The notes under the pieces were generated by a model that was not told the DNA's origin, ran no database searches, and saw only the letters and a program-made list of their open reading frames with translations. Made by a program: the position numbers and the translations under genes. Shown here piece by piece: positions 1-5,059 of a DNA stretch of 14,118 bases (positions are counted from its first letter, which is position 1; each line of letters starts with the position of its first letter). This stretch comes from an uncultured Bacteroidales bacterium (GTDB lineage Bacteria; Bacteroidota; Bacteroidia; Bacteroidales; UBA932): assembly GCA_946616385.1 (NCBI GenBank), contig CAMOIZ010000019.1:1-14118 (forward strand), written 5' to 3'.

Positions 1-53
1 CGATACACCCCGGGGCTGTGCGGCAGCAGCGCTATTTTGGAACGGATATCCAT
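1..53 (-). CDS. uvrC: UvrABC system protein C, N-terminal fragment
   Basis: Only the first 17 codons and two bases are inside the window; the gene continues past the left edge. Read from an ATG at 53, the peptide is MDIRSKIALLPHSPGVYR. The LPxSPGVY stretch is the conserved opening of the GIY-YIG nuclease domain of UvrC, the subunit that makes the dual incisions in nucleotide excision repair together with UvrA and UvrB. The start is supported by a TATCTTTG promoter element (61-68) ending 7 nt upstream, with no earlier in-frame start in that short gap. It follows rpsC on the same strand across a 215-nt gap that contains hairpins and this promoter, so it is probably its own transcription unit. 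The identification rests on a short but characteristic motif. Confidence 0.8.
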   Translation of the reverse strand, partial: MDIRSKIALLPHSPGVY

Positions 54-60
54 AGCGCTG

Positions 61-68
61 CAAAGATA
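61..68 (-). promoter_or_regulatory. Putative Bacteroidota -7 promoter element for uvrC
   Basis: On the minus strand the bases read TATCTTTG, a full match to TAnnTTTG. I see no TTTG at the expected 19-21 nt upstream. The element ends only 7 nt before the uvrC ATG, so the message would have almost no leader. Confidence 0.55.
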
Positions 69-89
69 ATGAATTGGATTAAAAGGTAT

Positions 90-106
90 TCTCCGATTCG
101 CGGAGA
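90..106. repeat. Short inverted repeat upstream of the uvrC promoter
   Basis: TCTCCG (90-95) and CGGAGA (101-106) form a perfect 6-bp inverted repeat around a 5-nt centre, 22 bp upstream of the uvrC -7 element. In position it could be an operator where the -33 region would lie, or a small hairpin. No T-tract follows directly on either strand. The structure is seen; any function is inference. Confidence 0.4.
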
Positions 107-127
107 TTAACCGTCGAAAAGATTAAT

Positions 128-163
128 AAAAAAGTCCTACCTTTTTTGCGTTCCGCGCAAAGG
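128..163 (-). terminator. Candidate terminator hairpin with T-tract after rpsC
   Basis: On the minus strand TTTGCG and CGCAAA (145-150 and 156-161) form a 6-bp stem with a 5-nt loop, with CC/GG beyond it across a bulge. Six Ts (133-128) follow a few bases later. It lies about 110 nt downstream of the rpsC stop and would end the ribosomal protein message before uvrC. The distance between stem and T-tract makes it a moderate candidate only. Confidence 0.4.
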
Positions 164-186
164 CTTATGGCACAGGATATTACGCA

Positions 187-218
187 AACAGGGTTGCCCT
201 AAAACGGACAACCCTGTT
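187..218 (-). terminator. Strong hairpin downstream of rpsC
   Basis: AACAGGGTTG (187-196) and CAACCCTGTT (209-218) form a perfect 10-bp stem around a 12-nt loop, about 50 nt after the rpsC stop. No run of Ts follows on the minus strand, so it may act as an mRNA 3'-end stabiliser, a processing site, or a terminator without a classical U-tract. The inverted repeat is seen directly; its role is inferred from its position at the end of the ribosomal protein unit. Confidence 0.5.
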
Positions 219-268
219 GCAATAAAACGCTAAGCCTCAAGGACTTACACGGCACGGGGCATTAGAAA

Positions 269-1024
269 TTACTTCTGCTCCCTGCGGGCGCCACGGCGTT
301 CGCCGTCGCGACGGCCACCACGGCGCTCTCCGCGTCCACCGCTGCGCTGGCCTGCGGCCTGTGCGTTTGCGGCTGCGAGAGCTGCGGGGGTAAGATCCTG
401 CTTGCCGTACTTCTCACCGTTGCAGATCCAGACCTTGATGCCGAGGCATCCGACCTTGGTGTTAGCAACTGCAAGAGCGTAGTCGATATCGGCACGGAAT
501 GTATGGAGAGGAGTACGTCCTTCCTTGAACATTTCGCTGCGGGCCATTTCGGCGCCGCCTACACGGCCGCTGATCTGAACCTTCACTCCTTCGGCACCAA
601 CGCGCATTGCATTGGCGATGGCCATCTTGATGGCGCGCCTGTAGGATACACGGCCCTCGATCTGACGGGCGATGCTGTCGGACACGAAACGTGCGTCAAC
701 CTCGGGGCGCTTGACCTCGTAGATGTTGATCTGCACTTCCTTGCTGGTGACCTTCTTGAGCTCTTCCTTGAGTTTGTCGACCTCGGTGCCTCCCTTTCCG
801 ATGATGAAACCGGGACGGGCTGCATAGATGGTGACGGTGATGAGCTTGAGGGTGCGCTCGATGACGATCCTGCTGAGGCCGGCCTTTGCAAGGCGGTTGC
901 CCAGATACTTGCGGATCTCATAGTCCTCGGCGATCTTCTCTGCGTAGTTTCCACCACACCAGTTGGAATCCCAACCGCGGGTGATACCGATTCTATTGCT
1001 GATAGGATTAGTTTTCTGTCCCAT
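269..1024 (-). CDS. rpsC: 30S ribosomal protein S3
   Basis: Small-subunit head protein uS3, 251 aa, which lines the mRNA entry channel. The N-terminus MGQKTNPISNRIG is the family opening. The KH type 2 RNA-binding domain with its IIGKGG loop is at about residues 74-79, and the S3 C-terminal domain covers about 100-210. The last ~25 residues (226-251) form a low-complexity Arg/Gly-rich tail, a kind of extension common in Bacteroidota S3 and longer than E. coli S3. The ATG lies 2 nt after the rplV stop. It is the last gene of the unit: rplP, the usual next gene in the S10 cluster, is absent, and hairpins and uvrC follow instead. Confidence 0.98.
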   Translation of the reverse strand: MGQKTNPISNRIGITRGWDSNWCGGNYAEKIAEDYEIRKYLGNRLAKAGLSRIVIERTLKLITVTIYAARPGFIIGKGGTEVDKLKEELKKVTSKEVQINIYEVKRPEVDARFVSDSIARQIEGRVSYRRAIKMAIANAMRVGAEGVKVQISGRVGGAEMARSEMFKEGRTPLHTFRADIDYALAVANTKVGCLGIKVWICNGEKYGKQDLTPAALAAANAQAAGQRSGGRGERRGGRRDGERRGARREQK

Positions 1025-1026
1025 AA

Positions 1027-1443
1027 TTATTTCTCCTCCTGAGCTTTTTTGACATCAAGAACCACGGTAACGTGATTGGAGCGTTTGCGGATGCGTCCGG
1101 CACGGCCCTGAGGGCAGGGGCGGATGCGCTTGAGCGTACGTCCTTCGTCTACCATAATGGTTTTTACATATACATTACCGTTGTCAAGCTCTGCGGCCTG
1201 ATCCGGATTCTTGGCCTCCCAGTTGGCGACAGCGCTGCGGAGAAGCTTCTCGAGCCTGATGCTGGCTTCCCTCTTGGAGAAGTGAAGCAGATCGATGGCG
1301 CGGTTCACCTCGACGCCGCGTACGGTGTCGGCCACAAGACGCATCTTGCGGGGAGAAGTAGGAACATCATTCAATTTGGCTACTGCGGTGGCCTTCTTTG
1401 CTTCCTTGAGCTTGTCGGCCATAAGTTTTTTACGTGCTCCCAT
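1027..1443 (-). CDS. rplV: 50S ribosomal protein L22
   Basis: Large-subunit protein uL22, 138 aa, which binds 23S rRNA and contributes a long beta-hairpin to the peptide exit tunnel. The family core is visible from PTSPRKMRLVADTVRG (about residues 28-43) to the hairpin and C-terminal stretch GRTLKRIRPCPQGRAGRIRK followed by RSNHVTVV. It begins with MGARKK and a short lysine-rich N-terminal extension, as in other Bacteroidota L22 proteins. It is separated from rpsS and rpsC by 2 nt on each side, so translational coupling is likely. Confidence 0.98.
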   Translation of the reverse strand: MGARKKLMADKLKEAKKATAVAKLNDVPTSPRKMRLVADTVRGVEVNRAIDLLHFSKREASIRLEKLLRSAVANWEAKNPDQAAELDNGNVYVKTIMVDEGRTLKRIRPCPQGRAGRIRKRSNHVTVVLDVKKAQEEK

Positions 1444-1445
1444 AA

Positions 1446-1715
1446 TTACTTATTGTTTCCAGAGTGACCCTTGAATGTACGTGTAGGTGCGAACTCACCG
1501 AGTTTGTGCCCGACCATCTGCTCAGTAACGTAAACAGGGATGAACTTGTTTCCGTTGTGAACGGCGATAGTATGGCCGATGAAGTCCGGGGAGATCATGC
1601 TGGCGCGAGACCAGGTCTTGACCACCTCTTTCTTTTTGCTGCCATCATTCATAGCGATGATCCTCTTTTCGAGGGCTTCCTGAATGTATGGTCCTTTTCT
1701 TAATGAACGACTCAT
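1446..1715 (-). CDS. rpsS: 30S ribosomal protein S19
   Basis: Small-subunit head protein uS19, 89 aa, normal family length; it binds 16S rRNA with S13 close to the A-site tRNA and the B1 intersubunit bridge. Family signatures are visible: MSRSLRKGPYI at the start, the TWSRASMISPDFIGHTIAVH region (about 34-53), and GHKLGEFAPTRTFKGH near the C-terminus. It starts 19 nt after rplB and ends 2 nt before rplV. Confidence 0.98.
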   Translation of the reverse strand: MSRSLRKGPYIQEALEKRIIAMNDGSKKKEVVKTWSRASMISPDFIGHTIAVHNGNKFIPVYVTEQMVGHKLGEFAPTRTFKGHSGNNK

Positions 1716-1734
1716 ATTCTCTAAGTTTTACCTG

Positions 1735-2559
1735 TTACTTCTTTCTTCTTTCAATGATGAACTTGTTGGACACAGCCTTCGGATTGCGTGTCTTGTAACC
1801 CTTAGCAGGCAAGCCCTTGCGTGAACGAGGATGTCCACCGGAAGCGCGGCCTTCACCACCTCCCATAGGGTGATCGTGAGGGTTCATGACAACACCACGG
1901 TTGTGAGGACGCTTGCCGAGCCAGCGGCGACGTCCGGCCTTTCCGTGGCTCTCCAGGTTGTGATCCGTGTTGGATACGGTACCTACCGTTGCGCGGCAGG
2001 ATACGAGCACCATACGGGTCTCACCCGAAGGGAGACGAAGGATTGCGTGGTTGCCTTCGCGGGCAGCGAGCTGTGCCGAAGCACCGGCGGAGCGGGCCAT
2101 AGCGGCGCCCTGACCGGGACGGAGCTCGATGTTGTGCACGAGGGTACCTACAGGAATCTCGGAGAGAGGGAGGCAGTTGCCGACCTCGGGAGCAACTCCG
2201 CTACCCGAAGCGATGACCTGACCAACCTTGATGCCGTCCGGAGCGATGATGTATTTCTTGACTCCGTCTTCGTACTCTACGAGAGCGATGCGTGCGCTGC
2301 GGTTAGGATCATACTCGATGGTCTTTACCGTTGCGGTGCATTCGTCCTTGGTACGGAAGAAGTCGATGATGCGGTACATTCTCTTGTGACCGCCACCGAT
2401 GTAACGCACTGTCATCTGGCCGGTGTTGTTGCGGCCGCCAGTGCTCTTGAGGGGTTCGAGAAGAGCCTTGTGAGGCTTCTTGGTAGTGATCTCAGCGAAT
2501 GTGCTGATGACCTTGTTCCTCTGACCGGGAGTTACCGGTTTGAATTTTCTTACTGCCAT
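1735..2559 (-). CDS. rplB: 50S ribosomal protein L2
   Basis: Large-subunit protein uL2, 274 aa, needed for subunit association and the peptidyl-transferase centre. The N-terminal OB-fold and SH3-like domains are followed by the conserved C-terminal loop NPHDHPMGGGEGRASGGHP. His230 in that loop aligns with E. coli His229, long implicated in peptidyl-transferase function. The second His of the E. coli DHPHGGG motif is Met here. The sequence is full length, with a start 14 nt after rplW. Confidence 0.98.
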   Translation of the reverse strand: MAVRKFKPVTPGQRNKVISTFAEITTKKPHKALLEPLKSTGGRNNTGQMTVRYIGGGHKRMYRIIDFFRTKDECTATVKTIEYDPNRSARIALVEYEDGVKKYIIAPDGIKVGQVIASGSGVAPEVGNCLPLSEIPVGTLVHNIELRPGQGAAMARSAGASAQLAAREGNHAILRLPSGETRMVLVSCRATVGTVSNTDHNLESHGKAGRRRWLGKRPHNRGVVMNPHDHPMGGGEGRASGGHPRSRKGLPAKGYKTRNPKAVSNKFIIERRKK

Positions 2560-2573
2560 AATTCTTACCCTCC

Positions 2574-2864
2574 TTAAATGTTAGCGTAGAAGTCGATCTT
2601 ATCGTCACCTGCAAGAGTAATGTAAGCCTTCTTGAAGTGATTCATACGGCCGCGAAGCATGCCTGCCTTTGTGTAGCGGCTCTTCTTCTTGCCATGATAA
2701 TTGACTGTATTGACATCGGCAACGGATACGCCATAGAGCTTCTCCACTGCATCCTTGATCTGAAGCTTGTTCGCCTTGCGGTCTACCACAAAGCCGTAAC
2801 GGTTCAAATTTTCGCCCTGAGCCGTCAGCTTCTCTGTTACTATTGGCTTAATAATGATTCCCAT
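2574..2864 (-). CDS. rplW: 50S ribosomal protein L23
   Basis: Large-subunit protein uL23, 96 aa, at the peptide exit site, where it is a docking point for trigger factor and SRP. The IIIKPIVTEKL opening and the VEKLYGVSVADVNTV segment are typical of the family, followed by a basic stretch (GKKKSRYTKAGMLRGR) and a C-terminal strand. The length is normal. It lies 8 nt after rplD and 14 nt before rplB in the same message. Confidence 0.97.
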   Translation of the reverse strand: MGIIIKPIVTEKLTAQGENLNRYGFVVDRKANKLQIKDAVEKLYGVSVADVNTVNYHGKKKSRYTKAGMLRGRMNHFKKAYITLAGDDKIDFYANI

Positions 2865-2872
2865 CGCTCAAA

Positions 2873-3499
2873 TTATTTTTTCCTTTCTGCGAGGATGTCC
2901 TGCACGCCGTCGACCATCACGAGAGTGTTGGCCTTCACGATAGCGTAGGTGTTGATTTCGTCAACAGTGATGACATCTGCGTAAGGAAGGTTACGGGATG
3001 AAAGAAATATGTTGTCGGAGTTGCTGGGAAGCACGAAGAGCACATTGCGGTCGCCAGCCTTGAGGTTGGTGAGGATCTGTGCGAATTCCTTCGTCTTGGG
3101 AGCGTCCATCGCAAAGGGCTCTACCATCACGATAGCCTTGTCCTGAGCCTTGTAGCTGAGGGCCGAGCAACGTGCGAGGGATTTGACCTTCTTGTTGAGC
3201 TTATTGTGATAGAAGCGGGGAACGGGACCGAATACGCGGCCGCCGCCTACGAAGATGTTTGCTTTCAAGCTGCCGTGACGTGCACCGCCGCCGCCTTTCT
3301 GGCGACCAAGCTTCTTGGTGCTGTGGGCGATCTCGCTGCGGTCCTTGGTCTTGGCGTTGCCATGACGCTGGTTTGCGAGATACTGCACTACGTCGAGATA
3401 GATGGCGTGATCATTGGGCTCGATGCCGAAGACGTCCTCTGCGAGGTCGATCTTCTTTCCGGACTCTGTTCCGTCGATTTTGTAAACAGGAAGTTTCAT
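2873..3499 (-). CDS. rplD: 50S ribosomal protein L4
   Basis: Large-subunit protein uL4, 208 aa, with a long loop that reaches the exit tunnel constriction next to L22. That loop is visible around residues 60-95 (KLGRQKGGGGARHGS and VGGGRVFGPVPR). The rest is the globular alpha/beta domain, including the late VLPSNSDNIFLSSRNLP segment. In E. coli L4 represses its own S10 operon by acting on the leader RNA; whether this one does cannot be seen here, but the leader does contain hairpins. It begins 2 nt after the rplC stop. Confidence 0.98.
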   Translation of the reverse strand: MKLPVYKIDGTESGKKIDLAEDVFGIEPNDHAIYLDVVQYLANQRHGNAKTKDRSEIAHSTKKLGRQKGGGGARHGSLKANIFVGGGRVFGPVPRFYHNKLNKKVKSLARCSALSYKAQDKAIVMVEPFAMDAPKTKEFAQILTNLKAGDRNVLFVLPSNSDNIFLSSRNLPYADVITVDEINTYAIVKANTLVMVDGVQDILAERKK

Positions 3500-3501
3500 A
3501 A

Positions 3502-4128
3502 TTACGCCTCCAAAATTAAGTAAGAACCCTTGGCTCCGGGTACGGAACCTTTGACTACAAGCAGATTGTTCTCAGGGATGACCTTGAGGACCTGAAGGTT
3601 GAACACCTTTACGCGATCCTGTCCCATGTGTCCTGCCATACGCATTCCGGGGAATACGCGGGAAGGCCATGAAGATGCGCCCATTGAACCGGGGTGACGC
3701 AGACGGTTGTGCTGACCGTGGGTCTTACCGCCGACACCTTGGAAGTGGTGACGGTGCACAACGCCCTGGAAACCCTTACCTTTGGAAGTACCGACAACGT
3801 CCACGAATGCCACATCCTCTTTGAAGATGTCGGCAACGGTGAGAGTGTCGCCAAGCTTGAGTTCGCCCTCGAAGTCTGCCTCAAACTCCACGAGTTTGCG
3901 CATAGGAGCGACCCCTGCCTTTGCAAAATGGCCCTGAAGAGCCTTGCTGGTGTGCTTTTCTGTGGTTTCGTCATAGGCAAGCTGCACTGCGGCATAGCCG
4001 TCTTTTTCTACAGTGCGGATTTGCGTGACAACGCACGGACCAGCCTCGATGACGGTGCATGGAAGATTCTTTCCATCAGCACCGAAAACGGAAGTCATTC
4101 CGATTTTCTTTCCAATTAATCCAGGCAT
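3502..4128 (-). CDS. rplC: 50S ribosomal protein L3
   Basis: Large-subunit protein uL3, 208 aa, an early 23S rRNA-binding assembly protein whose loop reaches the peptidyl-transferase centre. The start MPGLIGKKIGMTSVF, the central loop (THGQHNRLRHPGSMG, about residues 136-150) and the C-terminal KGSVPGAKGSYL are diagnostic. The site where E. coli L3 carries the PrmB-methylated Gln150 (GQNQ) reads GASS here, so that modification is not expected. It is the first gene of the unit. Upstream, in place of rpsJ, lie a 124-bp intergenic region with a canonical promoter and the divergent cdaA. Confidence 0.98.
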   Translation of the reverse strand: MPGLIGKKIGMTSVFGADGKNLPCTVIEAGPCVVTQIRTVEKDGYAAVQLAYDETTEKHTSKALQGHFAKAGVAPMRKLVEFEADFEGELKLGDTLTVADIFKEDVAFVDVVGTSKGKGFQGVVHRHHFQGVGGKTHGQHNRLRHPGSMGASSWPSRVFPGMRMAGHMGQDRVKVFNLQVLKVIPENNLLVVKGSVPGAKGSYLILEA

Positions 4129-4154
4129 TGGTTTGTTAATTAATTGATACTTAA

Positions 4155-4169
4155 TACTTTAATAAAGTA
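4155..4169 (-). repeat. AT-rich palindrome in the rplC leader
   Basis: TACTTTA and TAAAGTA form a perfect 7-bp inverted repeat around a single base, inside the predicted rplC 5' untranslated region and abutting the stronger hairpin at 4169-4187. As RNA it could form about six A-U-rich pairs with a 3-nt loop. Function unknown. Confidence 0.4.
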
Positions 4170-4187
4170 GCCCCTTTTTTGGGGGCT
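4169..4187 (-). promoter_or_regulatory. 5'-terminal leader hairpin of the rplC-rpsC message
   Basis: AGCCCC and GGGGCT form a perfect 6-bp stem with a 7-nt loop. On the minus strand the hairpin begins 1 nt after the -7 element (4196-4189), so it would lie at the extreme 5' end of the ribosomal protein mRNA. No T-tract follows on either strand, which argues against a terminator. It may stabilise the mRNA or take part in autoregulation; both are inference. Confidence 0.5.
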
Positions 4188-4188
4188 G

Positions 4189-4219
4189 CAAATATACGAT
4201 TTATTTTCCAAATTACAAA
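4189..4219 (-). promoter_or_regulatory. Canonical Bacteroidota promoter of the rplC operon
   Basis: Minus strand: TTTG (4219-4216), a 19-nt spacer, then TATATTTG (4196-4189). Both elements and the spacing match the consensus for the Bacteroidota primary sigma factor. The start site would fall near 4184, giving a leader of about 55 nt before rplC. Confidence 0.8.
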
Positions 4220-4236
4220 GGATAAAAAGTTTTTGC

Positions 4237-4244
4237 TATATTTG
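4237..4244 (+). promoter_or_regulatory. Putative -7 element of the cdaA operon promoter
   Basis: TATATTTG matches TAnnTTTG. It ends 8 nt before the first cdaA ATG (4253), which predicts a leader of only a few bases. No good TTTG lies 19-21 nt upstream (TTAC at 4213-4216 is the nearest position), so the -33 half is weak. It diverges from the rplC promoter. Confidence 0.6.
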
Positions 4245-4252
4245 TACAATAT

Positions 4253-5056
4253 ATGATGACTTTGGATATCCTCGGGTTCTTGCACCTGGGTTTTGCAGAT
4301 ATAATAGACATAATCGTCGTTGCCCTGATCCTCTATGTGGCATTCCGCTGGCTCAGAGGATCTTCCGCCGTAAACATCTTCATCGCCATCCTGATGCTCT
4401 TCCTGATCCGCATCGCGGCGGTGGCCCTGAACATGAAACTGCTTTCCGCCCTGCTCGACACCGTGATCGACGTGGGAGCGATAGCGCTGATAGTCATTTT
4501 CCAGCCTGAACTCAGGCAGTTCCTCGGCCGGGTGGGACGTTCTACCGGCATCACAGGCGAGAGGCGCTCCCTGTTCGACAGGATCTTCGGGCGCAACGTG
4601 AACGCGGTCGACGACACCGCCGCCAAGGCGCTTTCGGTGGCCTGCTTCGAGATGGCCGAGCAGAAGACGGGCGCCTTGATAGTGCTGCGCCGCTCGAATT
4701 CCCTGCAGGACATCATCGACACCGGCGACGCCCTCGACGCCGAAATCAGCAGCCGCCTGGTAGAAAACATCTTCTTCAAGAATTCCCCCCTGCACGACGG
4801 GGCGATGATAATAGGCGGCAACCGCATAATCGCGGCCCGCTGCACCCTTCCCATCACCGACCGCACCGACATCCCGTCCAAATACGGAATGAGGCATAAA
4901 TCCGCCATCGGTATCACGGAGCGCAGCGACGCCGACGTGATCGTGGTGAGCGAACAGAGAGGCACGGTTTCATTCGTGCGCGACGGGAAGATCACGGAAG
5001 TAAACAGCCGCAACGTGCTCAAACTCATGTTGGAACCCCAGAAAAAAGAAGAGTAG
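4253..5056 (+). CDS. cdaA: Diadenylate cyclase (c-di-AMP synthase, CdaA type)
   Basis: Condenses two ATP into cyclic di-AMP at the inner membrane. Three hydrophobic segments (about residues 15-33, 37-55 and 62-82) precede the DAC catalytic domain, the layout of CdaA/DacA. Catalytic motifs are intact: DGA at 182-184 (in SPLHDGAMIIGG) and RHKSA at 214-218. The length, 267 aa, is normal. Two adjacent ATGs (4253 and 4256) could both start it; the first is used here. It is the first gene of the five-gene operon, 3 nt before mutS2, and diverges from the ribosomal protein unit. c-di-AMP usually governs potassium and osmotic balance and cell-wall homeostasis; no target is evident nearby. Confidence 0.95.
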   Translation: MMTLDILGFLHLGFADIIDIIVVALILYVAFRWLRGSSAVNIFIAILMLFLIRIAAVALNMKLLSALLDTVIDVGAIALIVIFQPELRQFLGRVGRSTGITGERRSLFDRIFGRNVNAVDDTAAKALSVACFEMAEQKTGALIVLRRSNSLQDIIDTGDALDAEISSRLVENIFFKNSPLHDGAMIIGGNRIIAARCTLPITDRTDIPSKYGMRHKSAIGITERSDADVIVVSEQRGTVSFVRDGKITEVNSRNVLKLMLEPQKKEE

Positions 5057-5059
5057 GCC

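Noticed and set aside
503..1042. Plus-strand 179-codon open frame antisense to rpsC
   Set aside because: It lies wholly opposite the strongly conserved rpsC; its peptide has no recognisable domain and it is a by-product of GC-rich codon use.
1831..2577. Plus-strand 248-codon open frame antisense to rplB
   Set aside because: It mirrors rplB, has no plausible start signal, and the translated protein shows no family features.
4169..4187. GC-rich hairpin read as an intrinsic terminator between rplC and cdaA
   Set aside because: The genes diverge, so no transcript needs ending here, and no T-tract follows the stem on either strand; it fits a 5' leader hairpin better.
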